DNA of 14,904 bases from Candidatus Fermentibacterota bacterium (GTDB taxonomy: Bacteria > JAFGKV01). The stretch's first letter is position 1. Each line of letters starts with the position of its first letter. Positions 1 to 7,576 of this stretch are shown here, one piece after another. The notes beneath the pieces are model-generated. The model was given only the letters and a program-made list of their open reading frames with translations. It did no database searches and was not told the DNA's origin. The DNA is taken from NCBI GenBank assembly GCA_030620115.1, contig JAUXFG010000095.1, forward strand, positions 1 through 14,904, written 5' to 3'. The position numbers were made by a program, and so were the translations under genes.

Positions 1-1
1 C

Positions 2-709
2 TCGTGCCTCGCCCCCCTCACCCCCGCACCCCCCCGCGGCGATTCTCACCCCGACGCTTCTGTCGCACGCGCCAATTCGTTCCTCTGCGGTCGAAATCCA
101 TGAAAGGATCCGGCCGGGCTCGACTGACGGCTTCGGACCACCGCTGAGAGTTTCATAGGTTTTCCTCAAGAGGACGGTGGGTTGCGTGCGGTTGAGCAGC
201 TCTGCCACAGCCCATCGCTGAGTGCTTCTGCCATCGAACCCCGAAAATGATGTGGTACGTGCCAGGAGCCCGGAGGCCAAATCAGCGGCAAAGGCGATCA
301 CCGCCAGGCTATACAATGCCGTGCGGGGAGCAGGCATACGCCCCTTCCAGGCCGAACAGACTGCCGAGAGGAATGCGACCGCCCACATGGCTTCCGGCAT
401 GACAACTGTCCAGATCACCGCCGGAAGAAGAAGCGCAAATCCTAGCCTGCCCGATGTGAGCAAAAGCAGGAGCGAAGCCCCCCCTTGCATGAGCCCCTGC
501 CACCCTCCATGGTTCCCCGTTGATGAGCAAGCCAGGAGCGTTCCGGCCATCAGCATGGTGACCACGCGGGCCACACGATCCTGGAACCGGGAAGCCCACA
601 GAACGCAAACCAGGAGGATGATGGAGGGCCCGATTCCCAGGCGCCCCGGAGAGGGCAGAAGCCACGATAATACGATGAACACGCATAGGAACTGACTAAG
701 CAATTTCAC
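2..709 (-). CDS. Partial integral membrane protein of unknown function, translationally coupled to the upstream polysaccharide gene
   Basis: I do not recognise the family. The reading frame is open from a GTG at 709-707 to the window edge (236 codons, no stop), so its C-terminus is missing. The GTG overlaps the TGA stop of the upstream gene as GTGA (709-706), a classic coupling arrangement. The first ~150 residues are strongly hydrophobic, with segments such as FLCVFIVLSWLLP, SIILLVCVLW, SLLLLL and FALLLPAVIWTVV, so I infer about four to six membrane helices. Then comes a more polar stretch containing RWAVAELLNRTQPTVLLRKTYETL. The hydrophobic pattern in exactly this frame argues it is real rather than the antisense frames here. 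Being coupled to an O-antigen ligase/polymerase-type gene, it may serve the same surface-polysaccharide pathway (inference). The last ~15 codons cross long G runs at the window edge and may be unreliable. Confidence 0.7.
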   Translation of the reverse strand, partial: MKLLSQFLCVFIVLSWLLPSPGRLGIGPSIILLVCVLWASRFQDRVARVVTMLMAGTLLACSSTGNHGGWQGLMQGGASLLLLLTSGRLGFALLLPAVIWTVVMPEAMWAVAFLSAVCSAWKGRMPAPRTALYSLAVIAFAADLASGLLARTTSFSGFDGRSTQRWAVAELLNRTQPTVLLRKTYETLSGGPKPSVEPGRILSWISTAEERIGACDRSVGVRIAAGGCGGEGGEAR

Positions 710-3573
710 TTCGGATCTTTCTCCGCTCTCTCGATGAGATCGAGCTCCTGTTGCGCATCCGTGACCCAACCCGGGCCGGCAGACCTATCCTCGATGACAG
801 AACGAAGATGTCTCCTGGCCTGTTGCCGCCTTCCCATGCGTCGCAATAACCTGCCGGCGAGAAGATTGAATCCGGGATTGCGGGGAGACCTCTCCAGTCC
901 TTTCCGTGCCCATCTGAACGCTTCCTGCGTCCGCCCCTCTGATTCAGCCCAAACGGCAAGCTCCCAGAAGGGAAGCACAGAGGTGGGGTAGGAATCAGCA
1001 AGCCTGACCAGAAGGGCACGAGCCCTCCGGGTGCTGCCCGAACGACGCTCCGCCTGAGCCATACCCATGCCGGCAGACAGGGAATCAGCACCATGCTGCA
1101 ATGCAGTACTGAACGAAGTGCGCGCCTCAGCCGCCCTTCCCAGCTCAAGCAACGTACGCCCCAACAGCAGCCATACTGCACCATCGTGCGGCCGCCGATC
1201 AACCAGCCGTCTGCACTGTTCATGAGCGTCCCTGTTCCTACTCCCAGCAAGAAGCGCCTCCACGAGTGACCATCGAGTCTGATCGGATCCACCACTTTGA
1301 ACCACGGCCTGCGAAGCAAGCGAGATTCCTGCGTCAATGCTCCCGGAGGCGAGCGCAACCTTGCTCCCAAGCAATAGCATTCGCCAGTCGTCGCGATCCA
1401 ACTCTGGAGCAGTCTTCAGCTTCCACTGGGCCATCACCAATCGACCGGCGCGGAGATCGCGCTCGACTGATTCACGGAGCTTGTCGAACACATCGAGAGC
1501 TTTTTGCTGTCCCGCGACTTCATTTGCCTTATCGTCGGAACGAATGGGCGATATTCTCGCCAGGGTTCGGCGTAACTCCGAGTCTGACGTCTTCACAAGC
1601 CATGCCACCCTCAGACTTTCGGCGGCCACACGGTCACCTCGCAGAATCCAATAGTTGATTGCGCCGAGGGCTATTTCGGAGTCCCGCTCTTCCCACCGCA
1701 ATCCGTTCTGGATCCTTGACGCTCCTCCCGCTTTGCCACGTTCGGTGGCGATCATGGAAAGGTACACTCGTGCTCTGGCTCCCCCGTAGGGTACGACCCC
1801 GCGAGGATCCAGTTCCAGAGCCTTGTTCAGAAGTCGCCTTGCCTTGCCAAGCCTATCTTGTCTCAGGAGCTGCTCTACGATGCGAACCATCTCGGGAACA
1901 TAGCCCGGATATTGAAGACTCCCGTGCAGCGGAGCGTCCAGGAATCTCTGCTCCGCCGCGTCTGCAAGCACTCCCTCGAGGGTTGGATTGTAACCGCCGA
2001 TCCACGTCGCGACCTTGGCGGCCGTGCGAGCCTTCTCTCTATCGCCGCTCCGCAGAGCCGTATTGCTTGCCAGAGCCAATATGTTGGCCCCCCATGTGAC
2101 GGCGAGTGCCGCGACCGGGATGATCATGGGCCACGGACATTTCTTGGACTCGCCGACCTGTCCGTGAAGCGAAATCAGGGATGACCCAGCCAGGAATCCA
2201 CTGACAAGGACCATTATGGGCGAGAGAATAGACATATCTGCCGCATTATGAATCCATACAAACAGGAAGCCATAACCTGCGAGGGCTCTCGGCGACATCG
2301 ATCCTGCGGCGCGCGTACGTCGAGCCCATAGAACCACAAGTACGAGAAGCACGATGGCGCCTGCCACACCGATTTGTTCGGCAACATGTAGCAGAAAGTG
2401 GTGCGCGTGCTGCATCATCCTCCCTGAGATCACATCGAGCTCTGCCCTTGGCTCTACCGTTCCGAGGGCCATGGGATGAATGAGGCCGAGGCCCCCGCCG
2501 AATGGTTTTCTCATGAGGAATAAAATTCCGCTCTTCCAGTGGAACTGCCGCGCAGAAACCGATAGGGCGAGCTCACCTGGAAGTCGGGGCGGCGGTAAAA
2601 ATCCAGCAAGCAAGACGAGCAACGGAAGGGAAACCAACGTCCATCGTGCGAACTGCTGTGCTTTCCCTCGTGGAATCAGTGAGACTGCAACGATCATGAT
2701 GCCGCAGAGAAGCGGCCACGTGCTGCCAAGAACGGCCATAAGAGCCAGCGCCAAGAGACCAGTCACCAATGTCAGCCGTCGCGATCGGGATCGCGCCAGC
2801 ATCACAAGAAGCAGGAAGCCAAGCCCTCCCTGAGCCGCAAGAAGATTGATATTGAGTCCCCAATCATTGCGGATGGTTTGCAGTCCACCATGACGCGCCA
2901 CGGTAGTGACGAGACCCAACGCGATGGGGGCGATCAGTGAACCCGACACCAACGTGAGGTCCCTTCGAGTCACTCGTGTATCGCGCCCCAACATGAAGCC
3001 TGCGAGGAAAAGAACGAACTGCGTCAGGAGATCCCCCCACCGGCATGCTGATCCCGCACGGACAAACTCGAACCCCCACCACGCGTACACGCCCAACCAT
3101 AGCCAATTGCGCCTCGTCCAAGGCAGACCCTCGGTGCCGGCAAGAATCAAGAGAAACACCGGGAAGCACGCCCAGAAGAAACCCGGTGGTACAAACAACA
3201 GAGAGACGAGCATGACAAAAACAGCAGGATGGCGAGACCAGGCCACTGACCGGGCAACAAGGATCATCAAGCTCGTTGCGACGGCCACGGCAAACACCTT
3301 CCAGGTACCTGCCATCGGGACGGAATCCGCCGCGGACCAGAGAAGATCCGACGTGGCCATGCGTTCCATCAGGATAAGCATCGAAACACCAAAAACCCAG
3401 AATGACAGCCTCTCTGCCCGCCCAATGCGTCTCAAGAAGTAGGCGAACAAAACCGCTGCCGCTCCCCAATAGCCGATCCGTTCCGAAACAGAGGGAAACA
3501 ACGCGTGGACTAGAGCGACCACGGCAAGGGCGTAGACGAATAGAACCCAATCTCTGATCTTCCAAGCTCGCAT
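706..3573 (-). CDS. O-antigen ligase/polymerase-type membrane protein (Wzy/WaaL family) with C-terminal TPR region
   Basis: Proteins of this superfamily (Wzy_C, PF04932) sit in the inner membrane and polymerise or transfer lipid-linked glycans on the periplasmic side. Numbered from the GTG at 3603, the first ~490 residues are a chain of hydrophobic helices. The family's periplasmic His-rich motif appears as QHAHHFLLHVAEQIGVAGAI around 398-417, followed directly by a membrane helix, as is typical. From ~500 to 955 the protein is soluble and helical with TPR-like repeats, clearest at ~785-950 (AVWLLLGRTLLELGRAAEA, VLPFWELAVWAESEGRTQEAF). At ~955 residues it is about twice the size of simple Wzy or WaaL proteins because of the TPR part. 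Start: I prefer ATG 3573 (GAGTGAG just upstream) over the in-frame GTG 3603, which has no Shine-Dalgarno. Polymerase versus ligase cannot be settled from sequence. The next gene overlaps by four bases. Confidence 0.85.
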   Translation of the reverse strand: MRAWKIRDWVLFVYALAVVALVHALFPSVSERIGYWGAAAVLFAYFLRRIGRAERLSFWVFGVSMLILMERMATSDLLWSAADSVPMAGTWKVFAVAVATSLMILVARSVAWSRHPAVFVMLVSLLFVPPGFFWACFPVFLLILAGTEGLPWTRRNWLWLGVYAWWGFEFVRAGSACRWGDLLTQFVLFLAGFMLGRDTRVTRRDLTLVSGSLIAPIALGLVTTVARHGGLQTIRNDWGLNINLLAAQGGLGFLLLVMLARSRSRRLTLVTGLLALALMAVLGSTWPLLCGIMIVAVSLIPRGKAQQFARWTLVSLPLLVLLAGFLPPPRLPGELALSVSARQFHWKSGILFLMRKPFGGGLGLIHPMALGTVEPRAELDVISGRMMQHAHHFLLHVAEQIGVAGAIVLLVLVVLWARRTRAAGSMSPRALAGYGFLFVWIHNAADMSILSPIMVLVSGFLAGSSLISLHGQVGESKKCPWPMIIPVAALAVTWGANILALASNTALRSGDREKARTAAKVATWIGGYNPTLEGVLADAAEQRFLDAPLHGSLQYPGYVPEMVRIVEQLLRQDRLGKARRLLNKALELDPRGVVPYGGARARVYLSMIATERGKAGGASRIQNGLRWEERDSEIALGAINYWILRGDRVAAESLRVAWLVKTSDSELRRTLARISPIRSDDKANEVAGQQKALDVFDKLRESVERDLRAGRLVMAQWKLKTAPELDRDDWRMLLLGSKVALASGSIDAGISLASQAVVQSGGSDQTRWSLVEALLAGSRNRDAHEQCRRLVDRRPHDGAVWLLLGRTLLELGRAAEARTSFSTALQHGADSLSAGMGMAQAERRSGSTRRARALLVRLADSYPTSVLPFWELAVWAESEGRTQEAFRWARKGLERSPRNPGFNLLAGRLLRRMGRRQQARRHLRSVIEDRSAGPGWVTDAQQELDLIERAEKDPK

Positions 3574-3603
3574 ATTCTCACTCGGTGATGGTATTCCGCT
3601 CAC

Positions 3604-3835
3604 TGAAGAACACGTGCAGTGGAATATGCCGACACGTCATTCGAATGCCAATCGGATTCACGAGAAAGGCGATGTATTACTGGGACACAGAGTTGGCATT
3701 TTTTATTCGTCACCCGAATAGGGAGAATAGTCCATGTCCCGGTTCCGCAGTCCCATGCCATGCCCAGGTCCTCCGAGAAGGATACGCAGCCGCAGAAATC
3801 CACTTGTTTGATCTCCAGGAACCACCTTACTTCCC
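3604..3835. other. Intergenic stretch between divergent genes, no gene seen
   Basis: Together with the repeat at 3836-4022 and the spacer 4023-4189, this makes a ~590-base gap between the minus-strand polysaccharide gene and the plus-strand methyltransferase. It contains the candidate promoter at 3623-3651 and a short A/T tract near 3700. Open frames here are either built from the adjacent repeat or lack recognisable domains. A 13-mer, GTGATGGTATTCC, lies at the start of the polysaccharide gene (3585-3597) and recurs at 4086-4098. I found no clear promoter for the methyltransferase in 4023-4189; a TATTAT at 4157-4162 has no matching -35. Confidence 0.5.
3623..3651 (-). promoter_or_regulatory. 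Candidate sigma70-type promoter for the O-antigen ligase/polymerase-type gene
   Basis: On the minus strand a -35 TTGGCA (3651-3646, 5/6 to consensus) is separated by 17 bases from a -10 CATATT (3628-3623, 4/6). The start site would lie near 3616, leaving ~40 bases to ATG 3573. That fits this start better than GTG 3603. Pattern match only. Confidence 0.35.
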
Positions 3836-4022
3836 CTATCCCGGACTTCTCACCGGCCTTCGTCCTGGAATGGCTGAGATGGCATTGCCCGCAAGGCTTG
3901 CGACCGAGGCCGGTCGAAGGCGTATCCTCTGCGATACGCCGAGGGCGACCGACAGAGCGTAACGAAGCAGGCGATGCCATATCCGCCGTTGTAGCAGAAG
4001 GCTGGTGAGAAGTCCGGGCTAG
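3836..4022. repeat. Structured dispersed repeat with terminal inverted repeats (MITE-like), copy A
   Basis: The two ends are inverted repeats of each other. The left 25 bases (3836-3860) contain CCCGGACTTCTCACC and the right 25 (3998-4022) contain GGTGAGAAGTCCGGG, with about two mismatches over the 25 bases. Inside, GGCGTATC at 3919-3926 and GATACGCC at 3933-3940 form a perfect 8-bp stem with a six-base loop, and CGACCG/CGGTCG at 3901-3916 can form another stem. The interior blocks GCAAGGCTTGCGACCGAGG, GGCGTATCCTCTGCGATACG and the GAGCGTAACG region recur in the copies at 13776-13958, so this is a family and not a one-off palindrome. There is no transposase frame; the open frames across it appear to be by-products. 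Size and ends suggest a MITE or REP-like element mobilised in trans (inference). Confidence 0.8.
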
Positions 4023-4189
4023 GACCTGCGAGGACAGGATTGAGCCCAAAGGAAAGGATGGCGACAACATGCGGCAAGAGAATGAGTGATGGTATTCCTG
4101 TGCAGTGAGATGCAGCGAATCTGCAGCCTGATCGGAGTCGGAGATATCAGTCTCCCTATTATCTCAGGTGGACAGCTCAAGACTGACAG

Positions 4190-5227
4190 ATGGAAGCCTA
4201 CATCCGATTGGCTCGCTGGCAGGACAGAATCCTGACGCCCGAAAAGGACAACTTGCCGGGTCTCTCTGGATCGATTCTCGTCCATCGCTACAGGCAGAAC
4301 TACGGCATCCCCGACGAAACAGAGATCACGGAAAACATGGTTGTCTCGCATTGGAAGCTAGAGATGCAACTCGCAAGAGGGCTTCTCGAGACAAATGAAC
4401 AAGATCGGTGGGTTGCATTCGAGCGGGCTTACGCGAAGCTCTATGATGAGTGTCCGTGGCTCAATTCAGCCGTTGGACAGATCAATGAGACAGCACCCGA
4501 GCGAAGATATCGTTCTTGGGTCAGGGCCATCGGTCCACCACCGAAGGATATATATGAAATCGGATCGGGAACCGGAACGATGATCGAATATCTTGCGTCT
4601 TTAGGATACCGATGCAAGGGAATAGAGATCACGAAACAACGAGGCGAAGTTCACGTGGGGGATCCGGTCCCTGGCCTCTCGTGGGGAATCTCCGATGGGG
4701 TGCATCTGGATCGATTAGAATCCCCCTCTTCCTATGATGTCATCATATCCGATCAGGTTATTGAACACCTTCATCCGGACGACCTTCAGACTCATCTCCG
4801 AGGCGCATTCGTCATTCTCAGATGTGGTGGATTCTATCTACTTCAAACACCTCACAGGTTTACCGGACCTCATGATATTTCTCGCGTTTTCGATTGCTCA
4901 GAAACGCGCGGCTTGCATCTCAGGGAATACACTTATGGTGAACTCCAAAGAACCGCCATTCAGGCCGGTTTTTCGTCGGTTCACTACATACTTCCGACTC
5001 GGGTCATACGGTACCTGAATAGTCCGGCGCGTGCAGGCCTACCTCGCGCAGATTGGGGCATGTGGTACTTGAAGCTTCTCCTGTCGGTTGAGCGTGTACT
5101 AGGGGGGATCCACGATGCATCAAAGAGGGCCAAGCTATCACGGTTCCTTCGGTCCGCTTTTGTGTTCCGTGACAACATCTTCCTCTGTCTTCGAAAGGAC
5201 CACGAGCAGACTCAATCGACACGCTGA
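4190..5227 (+). CDS. Class I SAM-dependent methyltransferase
   Basis: A 345-residue protein with a Methyltransf_11/23-type Rossmann core. Motif I is E123-IGSGTG (124-129), which binds S-adenosylmethionine. The motif II acid is in GIEITKQ (~144-150). The post-motif DVIISDQVIEHLHPDD (183-198) and the strand GGFYLLQTPHRFTGPHD (213-229) are typical of methyltransferases acting on small molecules, sugars or lipids. The ~115 residues before the core and the basic tail are not diagnostic; the substrate is unknown. ATG 4190 is the earliest start because an in-frame TGA ends four bases upstream. No good Shine-Dalgarno precedes it; M50 (4337) is a weaker alternative because the segment before it looks protein-like. 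By eye the gene is AT-richer than its neighbours. It lies between a full repeat element and a possible solo repeat end, so acquisition as an accessory glycan-modifying gene is possible (inference). Confidence 0.85.
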   Translation: MEAYIRLARWQDRILTPEKDNLPGLSGSILVHRYRQNYGIPDETEITENMVVSHWKLEMQLARGLLETNEQDRWVAFERAYAKLYDECPWLNSAVGQINETAPERRYRSWVRAIGPPPKDIYEIGSGTGTMIEYLASLGYRCKGIEITKQRGEVHVGDPVPGLSWGISDGVHLDRLESPSSYDVIISDQVIEHLHPDDLQTHLRGAFVILRCGGFYLLQTPHRFTGPHDISRVFDCSETRGLHLREYTYGELQRTAIQAGFSSVHYILPTRVIRYLNSPARAGLPRADWGMWYLKLLLSVERVLGGIHDASKRAKLSRFLRSAFVFRDNIFLCLRKDHEQTQSTR

Positions 5228-5251
5228 TTCAAGCAGCATCTCGGGGGAATC

Positions 5252-5268
5252 GAGAAGCCCGGGTTAAG
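5252..5268. repeat. Possible solo end of the dispersed repeat family
   Basis: GAGAAGCCCGGGTTAAG closely matches the right ends of the family: GAGAAGTTCGGGTTAAG at 14109-14125 (two differences) and GAGAAGTCCGGG at 4007-4018 (one difference). No partner left end or interior was seen nearby. A 17-base match could be chance. Confidence 0.35.
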
Positions 5269-5317
5269 CCTGTCAGATGTGCGTTCTCCCGTCTTGAATG
5301 ATCTGTGGGAGATATGA

Positions 5318-5339
5318 GCCATTCGCATGATCGAATGGC
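5318..5339. other. Perfect hairpin between convergent genes
   Basis: GCCATTCG at 5318-5325 and CGAATGGC at 5332-5339 form an 8-bp stem with a six-base loop. It lies 3' of both the methyltransferase and the receptor gene, where a bidirectional terminator would be expected, but no T tract follows on either strand. Intrinsic termination is therefore not demonstrated. Confidence 0.4.
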
Positions 5340-5370
5340 ATAGGCCGAGATGCACGCTGCAGACGATCGT

Positions 5371-7527
5371 TTAGAACCAGGAGGTGATGCCCACTCTCCA
5401 GCGTCGCCCCGGGAGCGGATACCCCCATTGATCGTTTCCGGATTGATCCAGCACATTGTCCACCTGGAAAAGCAAAGAAGGCAAGGAGCCTCCACCGAGC
5501 TCCCCCCATACCCTCATGTCGGTTCTTCCCCCTTCGGCTCTTGCATTTGCTCGGTCGAGATAGAACGAGCTCTCGCTGGTCACGCCAATGCCGACACGGG
5601 ATCTCTGCGCAATGCGGAAGATCATATTCCCTCCCCCTCGCCAGGAGGGACAGCCAGGGAGATCTTTGCCCCGATAGTACGGCGCCGGGGAACGATCCTC
5701 GGTCTCCTGGTATGCGCCATACAATCGCACCGAGAGATAATCGTTCCAGAGACCACCAAAACGAACGCTGATCTCGACCCCCTTCATTCGGACCTCACCG
5801 ATATTCTCAGCGATGACGACACGAGGCGATCTCAGCCAGTAATGAATCAGATTCTCCGCGTCACGGACATAGGAGGTAAGCCTGAGTGTGCCGTCCCACA
5901 CATCCAGAATGGCTTCCATCTGCCTGGCCTTTTCAGATACCAATGCGGGATTGCCTCGAACACTCCCCTGATCGCCAAACTTCTCCAGAAGCGTAGGCTG
6001 ACGACCGCGCATGGCCATGGTCAGAAGACATGTCACATCGTGAAACGGCTGAAGCTCCAGGGCTAGCCGGGCTGTCGCCAGATCACCTGTGGAGGCGCCG
6101 CCATGCTCATCGGTATCTCTGAACCAGGTAAGTGCAAGCTCTCCCCTCCCCCTGCTCCAATTCACGGGCCGCACTTCGATACCTCCGCCAGCGCTTCCTG
6201 TGAGCCGCCGCTGGGTGGATGCATGGCTTTGTCTTGCATCGGTTTCCGCACGAAATCGCTCGAGGCGTGTCTCTATGCGAAGATCCTGGCCCACGAATGA
6301 GCTTCCTCGGCGGCTGTGGAAGAGCCGCGCTCCGGTACTGGTGCCTGTTTCAGTTCTGGTCGATGGGTAATGCCTGAGCTCCGCCCGAGGATCGCTCACC
6401 TTGCTGGAGAACCATTCCTGATAAGCAGTGATCTCGGTGATCGTACCACCACCGGAATCTGCCATATGTTTCACTGCAAGCCGTTCCTCCCATGCACGAT
6501 GGCGTGCCTCGCGAATCGGATTTGCGCCGGGACCGGGTACCCCTTCTCGCCTCCAACTGCCCAATGAAGTAAAGAGGAATCGCTGATGAGGATCAAGCCG
6601 CAGCTCTGACTTGAGAAGCACGTTCACCACGTCAATGGCGTTGTTTGCCCTCGTTCTGAGGGTATCATCCGTCGCATTCAGGGGTGTCGTATTATCATCG
6701 GTATAAACAAAATCATTCTCCTGCGACAAGAGTTCCACATCAGCCCATGTCCATCCCGATCTGAAACGCGAACCGAAGGCCACCCCCCCCTCCCGGCGGC
6801 CAAGGCCGCCTCCGCCCACCCGGGCACGAACGCCGGCTCTTGGTGCGGATTGAGCCGACAGCTCCACACCCCCACCAATGGCGGATCCACCCAGCCGAGG
6901 AGGAGTCCATCCCTGGTACACATGCAGCCGCTCGATAACACCGGGAAGGATGCCCTCCGCCTTGGCTGTCCCAAAGCGCGCGCCTGATAGCGGTACGCCG
7001 TCCAGCCACATCTCGGTCTGCTGAGAAGATGACCCCCTGATGCATATCGCCCCAGCCCCTAGCCCTGTGCCGACCTGAGCCGCCCTCACACCCGGCACTT
7101 CGTCCAGTGCCTGTGAAACAGTGGATGCACCCGGATCCACCGAAATCGAGACCACGCCAGAACTCCACTCACCTGGTCTCTCGGCGATGTCGTCTATCTT
7201 GACAGCCGGCATTGGCGTCGGACGTGGATGCATGGAGATGATCCAGCAACCAGCGCCGGACACCAATGTCGTATCCACCCGCGCATAGCCAGTCCGAACT
7301 AACGACACATCAATCGGCATCGTAAGATCGTTGGGCAATGTTACAGAGCCATCAGTACCGGTGACCGCCATCCACGGCGCTCTGCCTCTCAATTCGACGC
7401 GGACATCAGCGATACCTTCTCCCGTTGACGCATCGAGAATCGTGACCAGAGGCGGGCCGTCCTCCAAGCCCGCCGCCGCTATCTGAAGGACCAGAGACAG
7501 GAAACAAAGAACCGTAAAGCTCTTCAT
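5371..7527 (-). CDS. btuB: TonB-dependent outer-membrane receptor, probable cobalamin transporter BtuB
   Basis: Outer-membrane beta-barrel that imports a ligand using TonB energy; cobalamin is inferred from the riboswitch upstream. Counting from ATG 7527 (718 residues): signal peptide 1-20 (MKSFTVLCFLSLVLQIAAAG); a carboxypeptidase-regulatory-like beta domain at ~25-102 (VTILDASTGEGIADVRVELRG...TDGSVTLP); a plug at ~135-224 with STVSQALDEVPGVR, ICIRGSSSQQTEMWLDGVPL and IERLHVYQG...GGSAIGGGVEL; then the barrel, ending in the terminal aromatic sequence RRWRVGITSWF. Domain order and length match the family. No clear TonB box is visible; PAVKIDDIAE before the plug is the only candidate. I prefer ATG 7527, preceded by GAGAG at good spacing, over an in-frame TTG at 7551. 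It follows the propeller gene by ~50 bases with no terminator seen, so the two are likely cotranscribed. The ligand is inferred, not read from residues. Confidence 0.85.
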   Translation of the reverse strand: MKSFTVLCFLSLVLQIAAAGLEDGPPLVTILDASTGEGIADVRVELRGRAPWMAVTGTDGSVTLPNDLTMPIDVSLVRTGYARVDTTLVSGAGCWIISMHPRPTPMPAVKIDDIAERPGEWSSGVVSISVDPGASTVSQALDEVPGVRAAQVGTGLGAGAICIRGSSSQQTEMWLDGVPLSGARFGTAKAEGILPGVIERLHVYQGWTPPRLGGSAIGGGVELSAQSAPRAGVRARVGGGGLGRREGGVAFGSRFRSGWTWADVELLSQENDFVYTDDNTTPLNATDDTLRTRANNAIDVVNVLLKSELRLDPHQRFLFTSLGSWRREGVPGPGANPIREARHRAWEERLAVKHMADSGGGTITEITAYQEWFSSKVSDPRAELRHYPSTRTETGTSTGARLFHSRRGSSFVGQDLRIETRLERFRAETDARQSHASTQRRLTGSAGGGIEVRPVNWSRGRGELALTWFRDTDEHGGASTGDLATARLALELQPFHDVTCLLTMAMRGRQPTLLEKFGDQGSVRGNPALVSEKARQMEAILDVWDGTLRLTSYVRDAENLIHYWLRSPRVVIAENIGEVRMKGVEISVRFGGLWNDYLSVRLYGAYQETEDRSPAPYYRGKDLPGCPSWRGGGNMIFRIAQRSRVGIGVTSESSFYLDRANARAEGGRTDMRVWGELGGGSLPSLLFQVDNVLDQSGNDQWGYPLPGRRWRVGITSWF

Positions 7528-7576
7528 TCCAGCTCTCTCGTTATGCCTCAAAAACAGGTTTCAGAAGAGGCCATGG

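Noticed and set aside
222-695. 157-codon plus-strand and 125-codon minus-strand open frames
   Set aside because: Both are low in hydrophobic patterning and conflict with the coupled membrane-protein frame starting at GTG 709.
3836-4022. CRISPR array
   Set aside because: There are no short regularly spaced direct repeats with unique spacers; the repetition is of one ~185-base unit with inverted ends.
3600-4077. Minus- and plus-strand open frames of 75-156 codons over the first repeat
   Set aside because: They appear built from repeat sequence plus spacer. Parts of the peptide (for example KAGEKSG, ARTSHQ) reappear from the repeats near 13700-14120 in different frames, as expected of translated non-coding repeats. 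No domain or ribosome binding site was seen.
4157-4162. TATTAT as a -10 box for the methyltransferase
   Set aside because: The position 17 bases upstream reads GGAGTC, with no resemblance to a -35 box; no other convincing pair was found.
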